Positions 26,347 through 35,357 are shown, counted from the stretch's first letter. The stretch: DNA of 64,000 nt from Haloterrigena sp. H1 (GCF_005938085.1 NZ_SMZK01000001.1:124001-188000), one strand, 5' to 3'. Translations and numbers: made by a program. The notes: generated by a model from the sequence alone, not told the origin.

Positions 26347-27441
26347 TCACGACAGTGACAGCACCAGATCGTCGCCGTCCCGTTCGTAGGTCGTCCCGAA
26401 TGGTGTCGATCGTTCGCGCATCGTGTCCCGAAGCCACGTCGCCGCGGCGTCATCGGCCGAAACGACCGACATGTTGCCGATCTCGATCGGGACGAGCCGG
26501 AGTTCCTCGATGCTGCCGTCCTCGAGTCCGGCTTCGAAAAGGAGGCTGCGATCGTTTCGTAGATCGTCTTTGACCACGTAATCGTCGACGATGTCACCGG
26601 TATCGTGGAGGATGAGGCCGTCGCCGTAGCGTTCGACGCCCTGGAAGACGTGGGCGCTGTGGCCGTGGACGAGATCGACGCCCTGATCGACGAGCCAGTG
26701 GGCGAACGCGACGAGGTCGTCGTCGGGGTACTCGACCCAGTTCGGCCCCCAGTGGACGGACGCGACGAGCAAGTCCGGCTCTGCTGCCTTCGCGCGAGCG
26801 AGTGCATCGCCGACGATCCGACGGGTCGCCGGCTCGTCCGGATCCGAGTCGACGTAGGCCGTCCCCGGCCGGTCGTCGGTCGCGCCGTACGCGGCGTAAT
26901 GGTCCGCAAAGGAGACGACGGCGACCTCGAGCCCACCGATCGACACCGTCGCGGGCGCGGCGGCTGCCGTCGGGTTCTCGCCCGCACCCGCGAACCCGAT
27001 GTTACTGTCCGCGAGCGCGTCGACCGTATCGCGAAGCGCCGTTGGTCCGTAATCCAGCATGTGATTATTCGCCACCGACGCAAACTGCACGTTTCCGGCC
27101 TCGAGCGCCGGCACGGCCCAGTCGGGATCGGCACGGAAGTAGTAGGTTCGGTCGGGGTATCGTTCGCCCCTCGTCGAGAGACAACACTCGAGGTTACAGC
27201 AGACGCCGTCCAGCGACTGCAGTCGGGGCCGGAGATCACCCCAGACGGCCGCCGGTTCGATGCCGGGTCGGCCGTAGCGGTCGTCGACGTTGCGCCCGAG
27301 CATCGCATCGCCGACGAAGCCGATCGTCGTCTCGTGGCGTGTGTGTGCTGTGAACTGAACCCGATCGGTTGAGGGCGCGCTACAGCCACCGATCAGTGTC
27401 GCACCCATCGCTGTCAGAACCCGCCGGCGATGTCTGCTCAT
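26347..27441 (-). CDS. CapA-family metallophosphatase-like lipoprotein
   Basis: A 364-residue secreted protein. The start MSRHRRRVLTAMGATLIGGC gives a Tat signal with lipobox Cys20. The CapA/PgsA metallophosphatase fold follows: TIGFVGDAMLGRNVDDRYG, CCNLECCLSTRGE, VANNHMLDYGPTAL, VSFADHYAAYG, LVASVHWGPNWVEYP, then VHGHSAHVFQGVE. In bacteria CapA relatives take part in poly-gamma-glutamate or capsule production. It follows the PQQ-repeat lipoprotein gene by 53 nt on the same strand and may form an operon with it. A longer open frame extends upstream to 28437 but is a shadow of the neighbour. Confidence 0.88.
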   Translation of the reverse strand: MSRHRRRVLTAMGATLIGGCSAPSTDRVQFTAHTRHETTIGFVGDAMLGRNVDDRYGRPGIEPAAVWGDLRPRLQSLDGVCCNLECCLSTRGERYPDRTYYFRADPDWAVPALEAGNVQFASVANNHMLDYGPTALRDTVDALADSNIGFAGAGENPTAAAAPATVSIGGLEVAVVSFADHYAAYGATDDRPGTAYVDSDPDEPATRRIVGDALARAKAAEPDLLVASVHWGPNWVEYPDDDLVAFAHWLVDQGVDLVHGHSAHVFQGVERYGDGLILHDTGDIVDDYVVKDDLRNDRSLLFEAGLEDGSIEELRLVPIEIGNMSVVSADDAAATWLRDTMRERSTPFGTTYERDGDDLVLSLS

Positions 27442-27494
27442 CGGCTCTCCGTTTCGTTCCCGTCCGCAAATAGTTCGTTCGATCGGTCGTTGTC

Positions 27495-28556
27495 TTACGT
27501 CACGTCGAGGGCATAGACGTGGCCATCGTTGCTCGCAACGTACGCGACGTAGGCGACGCCGGTCGGTGCGGCGTTGACGGGGTTGCCCGTTTCGAACCGC
27601 CAGTGGGCCTCGCCCGTCTCGGGATCGAGCGCGTGGACGATGCCGGCGTCGCCGACGTAGAGCACGCCGTCGACCAGGTTCGGAGAGCCGTTTACCCGGC
27701 CGCGGAGCGTTGTTCGCCACTGCTGCTCGCCGGTTTCGACGTCGAGGGCGTGTACTCGCATCCGCCCGTTGCCGAAATAGACCGTCCCGTTGCGAACCGT
27801 CGGCGAGGATGCGATGCCACTGTCCGTCTCGTATCGCCACTGTTCGTCGCCGGTTCGCCGGTCGACCGCGTAACATCGCCCGTCGGTCGAGCCGAACACG
27901 ACGCGGTCGTCGTGAACTGCTGCCCGACTCAGGATCCGCTCGTCGGTTCCGAACCGCCACTGTACCGTTCCATTGCTGAGATCGACCGCACACAGATCGC
28001 CACCAGTACTTCCGACGTATCCCCGATTTCCGAGCGTCGCCAGTTTCGATTTTACTTTTCCGCCGAGATGGCTCGTCCACTCGATTTCGCCGGTAGCGCT
28101 CGAGAGGGCGTACAGTCGGCCGTCGTTGCTCCCGATGTAGACGCGGTCGGCCGCGGTCATCGGCGGCGCGTAGATCTCGCCGCCCGTCTCGACCGTCCAC
28201 CGCTCGCCGCCCTCGAGTCCGATCGCGTACACGTGGTGGTCGACGCCGCCGATCAACAAGGTGTCGCCCGCGATCGCCGGTGCGGACCAGACTTTGTCCC
28301 CGGTCTCGAATCGCCACTGTTCCGTGCCGCGGTCGGTGTCGAGCGCGTAGATGTTTCGATCGAAGCTGCCAACGTGAACCCGGCCGTTCGCGACGGCGGG
28401 GGTCGTGGGTATTCGTCCGTCGGCTTCGAACGACCACAGCTCTCGCTCTGGCTCCAGTCGGTCGATCTCGTCGCCGTCACTGTCGGCGTCGAGACAGCCG
28501 GCAGTGCCGATCATCCCGGCGGTGAGGGCGCCGAGCATTGACCGCCGATCTACCAT
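27495..28556 (-). CDS. PQQ-repeat beta-propeller Tat lipoprotein
   Basis: A 353-residue protein with a Tat/lipobox signal (MVDRRSMLGALTAGMIGTAGC, Cys21) and about seven beta-propeller blades, each with the pattern G-x-V-Y-x-G...L-Y-A-L-D...G-x-x-x-W (for example VHVGSFDRNIYALD, VYIGSNDGRLYALS and LYVGDAGIVHALDPETGEAH). It is a BamB/PQQ-like structural propeller, with no enzyme active site evident. It is surface-anchored. The T/A-rich leader ahead of the ATG includes cctctgtaggaaaat on the plus strand. A second, cytosolic propeller is encoded at 61.4 kb. Confidence 0.88.
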   Translation of the reverse strand: MVDRRSMLGALTAGMIGTAGCLDADSDGDEIDRLEPERELWSFEADGRIPTTPAVANGRVHVGSFDRNIYALDTDRGTEQWRFETGDKVWSAPAIAGDTLLIGGVDHHVYAIGLEGGERWTVETGGEIYAPPMTAADRVYIGSNDGRLYALSSATGEIEWTSHLGGKVKSKLATLGNRGYVGSTGGDLCAVDLSNGTVQWRFGTDERILSRAAVHDDRVVFGSTDGRCYAVDRRTGDEQWRYETDSGIASSPTVRNGTVYFGNGRMRVHALDVETGEQQWRTTLRGRVNGSPNLVDGVLYVGDAGIVHALDPETGEAHWRFETGNPVNAAPTGVAYVAYVASNDGHVYALDVT

Positions 28557-28629
28557 GGATTGTTATCTCTCCCTAAGATGTAAATATAACTACCTCTGTA
28601 GGAAAATACTAGACAACCGACCCAATCGG

Positions 28630-29373
28630 CTACTCGGTCTGATCCGGAATCTCCGCCATCGTCTCGTGGGCCAGCGCCTCGAACGTCGCTTCCTCGGGCA
28701 CGACGTCGACACTAATCTCTTTCTCCGCCGCTGTTTCCGCCGTTGGCTCACCGATGACGCCGACGACGGCGTCCTCGAGCCCCGCGATGGCCGCCTCACG
28801 AAGTCCCCGCTCGGCGGCGGCCTCGAGGAAGTGCGCGACGGTCAGCGACGAGGTAAAGCAGGCGGCGTCGAGCCCGCCCTCGGCGGCCAGTTCGGCCGAC
28901 TCGCCGCTGTCTGCGGGGCGGACGAGCCGGTAGAGGATCGTCTCGTGGACGTACGCGCCCGCGTCCTCGAGTCCCTCGAGCAACACCGGGCTCCCGTGAT
29001 CGCTGCGGGCGACCTCGATGCGTGCGCCGTCGACCTCGTCACTGAGCGATGCGACGAGGCCGCTGGAGGTGTATTCGTCTGGAACGTGGTCGACTACGTA
29101 CCCTTCCGCGCGCAGCGCGTCGGCCGTCGCCGGGCCGATCGCACAGACGGTCTCGCCGTGTGGTTCCCAGCCCGCTTCGGCGACGAGTTCCGCGCCGGTT
29201 TTGCTCGTAAAGACGACGTAGTCGGCGTCGGTTCGTGGCGTCGCGTCGGTGGCCTCGACGGCCAACATCGGGTCGGGGATCGGCTCTGCGCCGTGGTCCT
29301 CGAGGAACGCGACGGCCCGCTCGATCCGTTCGTCGTCGGGCCGGAAGACGGCCACGGTGGGTGTCTCGCTCAT
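28630..29373 (-). CDS. hemD: Uroporphyrinogen-III synthase
   Basis: A 247-residue enzyme that closes hydroxymethylbilane with D-ring inversion. The family is poorly conserved, but the two-lobed pattern is seen: TVAVFRPDDERIERAVAFLE at the front, ADYVVFTSKTGAELVAEAGW, CAIGPATADALRAEGY, then AACFTSSLTVAHFLEAA and a final VVGVIGEPTAETAAE. Its ATG overlaps the stop of sumT by 4 nt. Third gene of the hemC-sumT-hemD operon. Confidence 0.93.
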   Translation of the reverse strand: MSETPTVAVFRPDDERIERAVAFLEDHGAEPIPDPMLAVEATDATPRTDADYVVFTSKTGAELVAEAGWEPHGETVCAIGPATADALRAEGYVVDHVPDEYTSSGLVASLSDEVDGARIEVARSDHGSPVLLEGLEDAGAYVHETILYRLVRPADSGESAELAAEGGLDAACFTSSLTVAHFLEAAAERGLREAAIAGLEDAVVGVIGEPTAETAAEKEISVDVVPEEATFEALAHETMAEIPDQTE

Positions 29374-30173
29374 TGCTCACCCTCGCTTTCGGCCGCGCCG
29401 TAGTCGGTCTGCAGGAAGTCGACGGTCGACTCGCGCGTGCCTGCAACATCGCCGATCACCGTCACCGCGGGCGGCGAGATCCCTTCCTCGTCGCGCACGT
29501 CGACGATGGTCTCGAGCGTGCCAGTCGCGACCTGCTGGCCGGGCCAGGTCCCGCGTTCGATGAGCGCGACCGACGTTTCCGGGTTCATTCCGGCCTCGCG
29601 CAGTGCGTTGGTGTAATCTGGCAGACGACCGACGCCCATCAGGACGACGATGGTACCGCCGGTAGCGGCCAGGGCTTCCCAGTCGACGGCCGACTCGTCT
29701 TTCGTGGGGTCTTCGTGGCCTGTAACGAACGAAACCGACGAGGCGTGATCCCGATGCGTGACGGGGATGCCGGCGACGGCGGGCGCGGCGATCGCCGAGG
29801 TGACCGCGGGGACGATCTCGAAAGGAATCTCGTGGGCTGCGAGGTACTCGGCTTCCTCACCGCCGCGGCCGAAGACGAAGGAATCGCCACCCTTGAGCCG
29901 GACGACGGACTTGCCCTCGCGGGCGAGTTCGACCAGTCGCTCGTTGATCTCCGACTGGGGCGTGCGTTCGCCGCCGGCGCGCTTGCCGACGTCCTCGCGG
30001 CGCGCTTCGGGGAGCTGGTCAATGATCTCCGGGCCGGGAAGCTTGTCGTGGAGGACGACATCGGCGGCCTCGAGCAGCCGTTTCGCCTTCACGGTCAGTA
30101 ACTCGGGGTCGCCGGGGCCGCTGCCGACGAGGTAGACGGTGCCGGGTTCGGCGTCGATGGCGGAGTCTGACAT
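29370..30173 (-). CDS. cobA: Uroporphyrinogen-III C-methyltransferase
   Basis: A 267-residue SUMT, which methylates uroporphyrinogen III to precorrin-2, the branch to siroheme, the alternative heme pathway and cobalamin. The start is MSDSAIDAEPGTVYLVGSG. Motifs: VYLVGSGPGDPELLTVKAKR, VLHDKLPGPEI, VVRLKGGDSFVFGRGGEE, VTHRDHASSVSFVTGH, and GTIVVLMGVGRLPDY. The frame continues open to 30728 but overlaps hemC and is a shadow. Lies between hemC and hemD, so the message carries both the common trunk and the methylated branch. Confidence 0.95.
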   Translation of the reverse strand: MSDSAIDAEPGTVYLVGSGPGDPELLTVKAKRLLEAADVVLHDKLPGPEIIDQLPEARREDVGKRAGGERTPQSEINERLVELAREGKSVVRLKGGDSFVFGRGGEEAEYLAAHEIPFEIVPAVTSAIAAPAVAGIPVTHRDHASSVSFVTGHEDPTKDESAVDWEALAATGGTIVVLMGVGRLPDYTNALREAGMNPETSVALIERGTWPGQQVATGTLETIVDVRDEEGISPPAVTVIGDVAGTRESTVDFLQTDYGAAESEGEQ

Positions 30174-30187
30174 TCGGTATGTCCTCG

Positions 30188-31315
30188 CTATTTCCCCGCG
30201 GGCGTATCTTCTTCGGAGACGTCGCCGCCATCCTCGCGGGCCGCGTCGATCAGGTCCGCGGCACCGCGATCCGCGAGATCGCGTGCGAACTCGCGGGCGG
30301 CCTCGGCGTGGTTCTCGATCGGCAGATCCCGGCTGCCGGTCACCGACTCCTCGCCGTCGCTGTCGAAGACGCTGACGGTCGCGTGGACGTACTCGCCCTG
30401 GACGACCGCGTAGATGCCGACCGGCGCGATACAGCCACCGCCGAGTTCGGCCAGGATCGTCCGCTCGGCGGTCGTCTCGACGCGACTCCGCGGATGGTCG
30501 ATGAGCGTCTGGATATCGCGGGCGGTCTCGCCGTCCCGGGCGGTCACTGCGAGCGCTCCCTGTCCCGGTGCCGGGACGAACGTCGATCGCGGCAGTTCCT
30601 GATAGTCGACGTAGTGCTCGAGTCCGCTGCGCTCGAGGCCGGCGTGGGCGAGGACGATCGCGTCGTACTCGGTCTCGACCTCCCGTCCCAGCGCCTGGCG
30701 CTCGAGTTCCGAGAGGTCGTCGAACCACTCGTCGACGGTGCGGTCGTATTCGGCCTCGAAGTCCTCGTTGCCGGTGTTACCCTTGCGCTCTTTGTCCGCC
30801 TCCGAGCGCTGCTGGTGTTCTTCCTGCAGCGCGGGTGCGAGCAACTTCTCGAGGCGCGTGTCGACGTTCCCCCGCAGGGGTTCGACCTCGAGGTCCGGTC
30901 GCTCCGAGAGGAGTTGTGCGCGCCGGCGGAGACTCGAGGTGCCGACGGTCGCGCCGTCGGGCAGTTCCTCGAGGGTCGTGCCGTCGGGCGTGACGAGCAC
31001 GTCGCCGGGTCGCCCGCGCTCGGGCACCGCAGCGGTCACCAGTTCGTCGGGCTGTTCAGTCGGCATGTCCTTCATCGAGTGGATCGCTCCGTCGAGGTCG
31101 CCCTCGAGGACGCGCTCGTCCAGCTCGCGGACGAACGCACCGGTCTTCCCGAGTTGGTGGATCAACTCGTCTTCGATCTGGTCCCCCGTCGTCTCGACGG
31201 TGACGAGTTCCACCTCGTACCGGCGGTCTTCTAAGGCCTCTTTTACCAGCGAGGCCTGTCGCCGGGCGAGCGTGGATCCCCGCGTCGCCAGTCGTAGCGT
31301 CCCGCGCGTTCTCAT
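30188..31315 (-). CDS. hemC: Hydroxymethylbilane synthase (porphobilinogen deaminase)
   Basis: A 375-residue enzyme joining four porphobilinogens. The start MRTRGTLRLATRGSTLARRQ is chosen over in-frame ATGs at 31321 and 31351 because it opens directly with the conserved LATRGS motif. Other motifs: VGTSSLRRRAQLLSERPDLE, RGNVDTRLEKL, FVPAPGQGALAV, and the dipyrromethane-cofactor cysteine region LGGGCIAPVGIYA. An acidic/polar insert of about 45 residues (from QEEHQQRSEADKERKGNTG) lies mid-protein and makes it longer than the 310-residue bacterial enzyme; haloarchaeal HemC proteins often have one. First gene of the operon. Confidence 0.95.
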   Translation of the reverse strand: MRTRGTLRLATRGSTLARRQASLVKEALEDRRYEVELVTVETTGDQIEDELIHQLGKTGAFVRELDERVLEGDLDGAIHSMKDMPTEQPDELVTAAVPERGRPGDVLVTPDGTTLEELPDGATVGTSSLRRRAQLLSERPDLEVEPLRGNVDTRLEKLLAPALQEEHQQRSEADKERKGNTGNEDFEAEYDRTVDEWFDDLSELERQALGREVETEYDAIVLAHAGLERSGLEHYVDYQELPRSTFVPAPGQGALAVTARDGETARDIQTLIDHPRSRVETTAERTILAELGGGCIAPVGIYAVVQGEYVHATVSVFDSDGEESVTGSRDLPIENHAEAAREFARDLADRGAADLIDAAREDGGDVSEEDTPAGK

Positions 31316-31438
31316 AGGCATCAGTGGGTGCCTCGGGTATGAAAAGCGCACGCTTGTCCGACGAGGGCTGCCATCGATCCGTGCGGAGTCTCACACGTCG
31401 GACAGTACCCAGTGATGACCATCCCGACGAACGACCTG

Positions 31439-31519
31439 ATACGGACGCCTGTCAGTCCGTTCTAGTGGGACCGCGATCGACTCCCCTGCGGCCCCCGGGG
31501 AACTCGAGACAGCAGGCCG
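31439..31519. repeat. Palindromic intergenic element, copy C (decayed)
   Basis: A left arm atacggacgcctgtcagt (31439-31456), a core gtgggaccgcgatcgactcc...ctgcggccccc and a right arm gacagcaggccg (31508-31519). The core shares gggaccgcga...cctgcgg with copy A and the right arm shares gacagcaggccg with copy B. The arms no longer pair perfectly. It lies between divergent hemC and the globin gene, so it is not a terminator here. Confidence 0.6.
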
Positions 31520-31595
31520 CCTGCGTCGGACATTGATCGCAGACGAGGTCGATCCCGTTCACATGGACTGGTATCCCTCCGTATAGCGGGCTTTG

Positions 31596-31622
31596 CGAAT
31601 ATATTCGTCCAGTCTTTTATTA
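31596..31622 (+). promoter_or_regulatory. Globin promoter with 12-bp palindrome
   Basis: A TATA-like ttttattat at 31614-31622 lies 25-33 nt before the globin ATG, as for a leaderless transcript. Immediately upstream is cgaatatattcg (31596-31607), a perfect palindrome where an activator or repressor could sit against the BRE/TATA. No regulator is identifiable. Confidence 0.5.
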
Positions 31623-31646
31623 TGGTCTGGTGATTGGATACGTCCG

Positions 31647-32012
31647 ATGAGCGATACGCTCTACGAACGACTCGGTGGTGAAGACGCGATTGCAGCCGTC
31701 GTCGACGAGTTCTACGACCGCGTCGTCGCGGACGAACAAGTCGCATACTACTTCGAAGATGTCGATATGCAGCAACAGCGCGCCCACCAGACCCAGTTCA
31801 TCAGTTCGGTCGCTGGCGGGCCGATCGAGTACTCGGGCGACGATATGGAAACGGCCCACGACCATCTCGGTATCACTCCCTCGGAGTTCGAGGCGATCGC
31901 GACCCACCTTGGGGACGCACTCGCCGCGTTCGATGTCGACGAAGACGACCGACAGGCAGTTCTCGAGGCAGTTGCGAGCTATCAGGACAACATCGTAACG
32001 GCGGCTGACTGA
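31647..32012 (+). CDS. Truncated hemoglobin (group I-like)
   Basis: A 121-residue 2-over-2 globin. Start MSDTLYERLGGEDAIAAVVD matches the N-terminus of group I truncated globins. YYFEDVDMQQQRAHQTQFIS is the B/E helix region; DMETAHDHLGITPSEFEAIA holds the proximal histidine (F8) in AHDHLGI. Binds heme; family members handle O2, NO or peroxide. It lies between hemC and hemL, so a heme-binding protein is embedded among heme synthesis genes. Convergent with hemL across 13 nt. Confidence 0.93.
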   Translation: MSDTLYERLGGEDAIAAVVDEFYDRVVADEQVAYYFEDVDMQQQRAHQTQFISSVAGGPIEYSGDDMETAHDHLGITPSEFEAIATHLGDALAAFDVDEDDRQAVLEAVASYQDNIVTAAD

Positions 32013-32025
32013 TCTCGCGGACCGC

Positions 32026-33372
32026 TTAGAGGGCTTTCTTGTAGGCCTCGAGCGTCCGTTCGACGTCTTCTGCCGTGTGCCCGTAGCTGACGAACTGACA
32101 CTCGAACTGGTTCTGTGAGAGGAAGACGTTCTGGTCTTTCATCTGGCCCCAGAAGATGCGCCGCCAGCGCTCGGTCTCGGCGTTTTTGACGTCGCCGGCG
32201 TTTTTCGGACAGTAATCGTATCGCGGACAGGTCGGGTTCTGTCGGCAGCCCGCGCTGCATTGTTCCTCGAGCGAGTCGGGGCCAGGTCCGTCACGTGTAA
32301 AGATCACTTTGAACATACTGTCGGTGCCGGTGACGGTGTAGCTGGGGGCCTGATCGGCGAGGATGTCGGTCAGCCCGCTGCGGAGTCGATCGCCGAGTCC
32401 GTTGACGTGGTCGTAAACGTCGTTTTCGGCGGCGAACTGCAGCGTCTCGAGGCCGGCGGCCATCGTGACGGGGTGGCCGGAGAAGGTGCCGGCCTGGAAG
32501 ACGTCGCCGGTCGGTGCGAAGTGCTCGATGATCTCGGCGCGGCCGCCGATCGCGCCGACGGGGAAGCCGCCGCCGATGATCTTCCCGAACGTCGTGAGGT
32601 CGGGCGTAATCCCGAACTCGCTCTGGGCACAGCCGAGGCCACCGACGCGGAAGCCGGTGATGACTTCGTCGAAGATCAGCAGCGAGCCGTGTTCTGCGGT
32701 GATCTCGCGAAGGAACTCGTGATAGCAGTCTTCGGGGTAGACGATGCCGTAGTTGCCCAGAATGGGCTCGGTCATCACCGCCGCGATGTCGTCGCCGTGC
32801 TTTTCGAACACGTCGCGGACGGCCTCCTCGTCGTTGAACGGTACTGGAAGCGTGTGGTCGGCAAACGACTGTGGGACGCCGGCGGAGGAGGGTTTCGGGT
32901 CGTCGGCGTCGCCTTCGACCAGCGTCGACTCCTGTGCGCCGTGGTAGCCGCCCTGCATGACGACGATCTTGTTCCGACCGGTGTAACCCCGCGCGAGACG
33001 CACGGCGGAGGTCGTCGCTTCGGTTCCCGAGTTGACGAAACGGAGCTTCTCGACGCTCGGGACGTGGCGGGCGACGAACTCGGCGAGGTCGACCTCGACT
33101 TCCGTCGGGGTCCCGTACATCGGTCCCTCGCTGGCTTTCTGCTGGATGCCCGCCTGAACGGGCTCGGGCAGGTCGTGGCCCAACAGCAGCGGCCCGAGTC
33201 CCATTACCCAGTCGATGTAGCGGTTGCCGTCGGCGTCGATGATGTGACCGCCGTCGCCTTTCTGGACGAAGAACGGATACGGTTCGATCGCCGCGCGAAC
33301 GGCGGAGTTGACGCCACCGGGCAGCACCGACAGTGCCCGGTCGTACAGCGCTCGAGAGTTGTCCTCGGTCAT
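32026..33372 (-). CDS. hemL: Glutamate-1-semialdehyde 2,1-aminomutase
   Basis: A 448-residue PLP enzyme that makes 5-aminolevulinate in the C5 pathway. Start [20 protein letters not shown]; a frame to 33549 is open but not family-like. Motifs: [56 protein letters not shown], and the PLP lysine in [19 protein letters not shown] short Cys-rich insertion, [20 protein letters not shown], lies at about residues 380-400. It is unusual for the family as I know it from bacteria and may bind metal or be a haloarchaeal feature. Confidence 0.95.
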   Translation of the reverse strand: MTEDNSRALYDRALSVLPGGVNSAVRAAIEPYPFFVQKGDGGHIIDADGNRYIDWVMGLGPLLLGHDLPEPVQAGIQQKASEGPMYGTPTEVEVDLAEFVARHVPSVEKLRFVNSGTEATTSAVRLARGYTGRNKIVVMQGGYHGAQESTLVEGDADDPKPSSAGVPQSFADHTLPVPFNDEEAVRDVFEKHGDDIAAVMTEPILGNYGIVYPEDCYHEFLREITAEHGSLLIFDEVITGFRVGGLGCAQSEFGITPDLTTFGKIIGGGFPVGAIGGRAEIIEHFAPTGDVFQAGTFSGHPVTMAAGLETLQFAAENDVYDHVNGLGDRLRSGLTDILADQAPSYTVTGTDSMFKVIFTRDGPGPDSLEEQCSAGCRQNPTCPRYDYCPKNAGDVKNAETERWRRIFWGQMKDQNVFLSQNQFECQFVSYGHTAEDVERTLEAYKKAL

Positions 33373-33557
33373 GCGCGCCCCTTCGGATTCGGACGGGAAA
33401 GGAGTACCGAGGTCGGTTCGTGACACGTCGTTCGCCTCGTGTTTGGCCGAGCCGTGGATCGAATCAGACTGTCGGAGAACTGATTGTCTTCCCCGAATGT
33501 AACGAAAATCAATAGTACACACCAAGATTGAAATAGTCCAATCGGACATATTCGCTC

Positions 33558-33962
33558 GTGAAACGAAGGAGTAAGTTACTTTTCGCCGGCGTCGGCGTCG
33601 TGTTACTCTTCGGTGTTCTCGGAACGACAGTCATGAACGCGTCCGCGGAGTTCGTCACGCCGACCACGCTCGAGGACGGCGACTACGACGGCGAGTGGGT
33701 CAACCTCGAGGGTAAAGTCGCCAACCTCGAACAAGACGGCAACGAGATCCGGTTCGCCGTCACGGACAACAACACGTCCGTCGACGTCGTCTACGACGGG
33801 GCGATGCCCGAGACGATGGCCGAGGGCCGGATCGTCGTCGCGAAAGGCACCGTCGACGACGGTTCGCTCGACGCGTCCGAACTCTCCGTCCGGGCCCACG
33901 AAGGCAGCGGCGACGGGAACAGTACCAACAGTACTGAAATGCCACCGGCCGAACGGGCATAA
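33558..33962 (+). CDS. ccmE: Cytochrome c maturation heme chaperone CcmE (divergent)
   Basis: A 134-residue protein with one N-terminal membrane anchor ([16 protein letters not shown]) and an OB-fold outer domain: [54 protein letters not shown]. CcmE takes heme from CcmABCD and passes it to CcmF. Bacterial CcmE binds heme through HxxxY and archaeal types through CxxxY; here the region reads [10 protein letters not shown], with His114 but no Tyr and no Cys. GTG start. First gene of ccmE-A-B, with 4 nt to ccmA. Confidence 0.85.
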   Translation: MKRRSKLLFAGVGVVLLFGVLGTTVMNASAEFVTPTTLEDGDYDGEWVNLEGKVANLEQDGNEIRFAVTDNNTSVDVVYDGAMPETMAEGRIVVAKGTVDDGSLDASELSVRAHEGSGDGNSTNSTEMPPAERA

Positions 33963-33966
33963 CGAC

Positions 33967-34671
33967 ATGGGGACGATCAGCGTCGATGGCGTGACGAGAC
34001 GGCTCGGCTCGACGACCGCGCTCTGCGACGTTACGTTCACCGTCGATTCCGGTGAGCACGTCGGGTTGTTCGGTCCCAACGGCGCGGGGAAAACATCCCT
34101 AATGCAACTGCTGTCGACGCTTGCCTCCCCCGACGATGGCCGTATCCGGATCGACGGCGACGAGGTGGCGCCGGACGCGACGGCGGTTCGTGCGAAACTC
34201 GGCGTCGTCAGCCATCGGCCGATGGTCTACGGCACGCTTACCGCCCGCGAGAACCTGCGATTGCACGCCCGATTGCGAAGCGTCGACGCGGAGCGTGTCG
34301 AACGGGTCCTCGAGGACGTGAACCTCCGAACGCACGCCTCGACCCGCGTCGAGGACTTCTCCCATGGCATGACCAAGCGACTCTCGATCGCACGGGCAGT
34401 ACTGCACGATCCGACGGTCCTGTTGCTCGACGAACCGTACGCCGGCCTCGACCAGCGGTCGGCGATGGACCTCCAGCAGATCCTGACGCGGTTCGACGAT
34501 CGAACCGTCGTCATCGCGACCCACGACCTCGAGCGGGCCGTCGACGACTGTGACCGCGCGCTCGTGCTCGTCGACGGCACGCTGGAACGAACCGTCTCGC
34601 TAACCGACCTCGATCGACAATCGTTCGAGACCGAATATCTCGAGGCGGTCGGTCGCTCTAATCTGCAATGA
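33967..34671 (+). CDS. ccmA: Heme exporter ABC ATPase CcmA
   Basis: A 234-residue ABC ATPase. Walker A GLFGPNGAGKTSLM; Q-loop region VVSHRPMVYGTLTA; signature FSHGMTKRLSIARA, in which the usual LSGGQ is changed to FSHGM, a known variant in CcmA-like proteins; Walker B VLLLDEPYAGLDQ; H-loop VIATHDLE. With CcmB, C and D it releases holo-CcmE. The stop overlaps the ccmB ATG by 4 nt. Confidence 0.93.
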   Translation: MGTISVDGVTRRLGSTTALCDVTFTVDSGEHVGLFGPNGAGKTSLMQLLSTLASPDDGRIRIDGDEVAPDATAVRAKLGVVSHRPMVYGTLTARENLRLHARLRSVDAERVERVLEDVNLRTHASTRVEDFSHGMTKRLSIARAVLHDPTVLLLDEPYAGLDQRSAMDLQQILTRFDDRTVVIATHDLERAVDDCDRALVLVDGTLERTVSLTDLDRQSFETEYLEAVGRSNLQ

Positions 34672-35357
34672 CCGACAATACCGTCGTCAGCTACTGGCGG
34701 ACCGTCTTCGAAGTCGCACGCAAGGACCTCCGTATCGAGTTGCGCTCGAAGCAGGTGCTCAACACCGCGGCCGTCTTCGCGCTGCTGGTCGTCATCATCT
34801 TCGCGTTCAGTTTCGCACGCACGTTCGCGAACATCGACGTCGTCGCGAGCGGCGCGCTCTGGGTCGCGTTCGTCTTCGCCGGGACGTTCAGCGTGAGCCA
34901 GAGCGTCGCCGTCGAAGAAGCCGACGCCGGTCTCGACAGTCTGTTGCTCGTTCCCGTCGACCGCTCGGCGATCTACGTCGGCAAGGTCGTGAGCAACACC
35001 GCGTTCACCGGGGCCGTCGCCGTCATCACACTCGGGTGTATCGTCGTCTTCCTCGACTTCACTGTCCTGCCGGGCACGGTCCCGCTGTTGTTGCTCGTCG
35101 TCGCCCTCGCGGCGTTTGGCTTCGCCGCGACCGGCGTGCTCATCGCGACGATGACCGCTCGAGCCCGGCTCAGCGATCTCCTGTTGCCGCTGTTGCTCGT
35201 GCCGCTCGTGATTCCGGTGTTGCTCGCCGGCGTCGAACTCACGCGTGCGATCTCGGAGGGGCTGCCGCTGTGGCGCTGGTTCCGACTCCTGCTGGCCTAC
35301 GACGGCGTGTTGTTCCTGATCGGAATCGCGCTGTTCGAGTACGTCGTCGAACGGTAG
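34668..35357 (+). CDS. ccmB: Heme exporter permease CcmB
   Basis: A 229-residue integral membrane protein with six predicted helices, beginning with a cytoplasmic segment (VFEVARKDLRIELRSKQVLN) typical of CcmB, followed by FALLVVIIFAFSFARTF. The conserved block VEEADAGLDSLLLVPVDRSA, then IYVGKVVSN, fits the CcmB family. Partner of CcmA, translationally coupled to it. Last gene of the ccmEAB operon. Confidence 0.93.
   Translation: MTDNTVVSYWRTVFEVARKDLRIELRSKQVLNTAAVFALLVVIIFAFSFARTFANIDVVASGALWVAFVFAGTFSVSQSVAVEEADAGLDSLLLVPVDRSAIYVGKVVSNTAFTGAVAVITLGCIVVFLDFTVLPGTVPLLLLVVALAAFGFAATGVLIATMTARARLSDLLLPLLLVPLVIPVLLAGVELTRAISEGLPLWRWFRLLLAYDGVLFLIGIALFEYVVER

Noticed and set aside
26347..28437. 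Single 696-codon minus-strand frame spanning two genes
   Set aside because: The upstream part is an Arg-rich shadow of the PQQ-repeat gene; CapA itself has a proper Tat signal at 27441.
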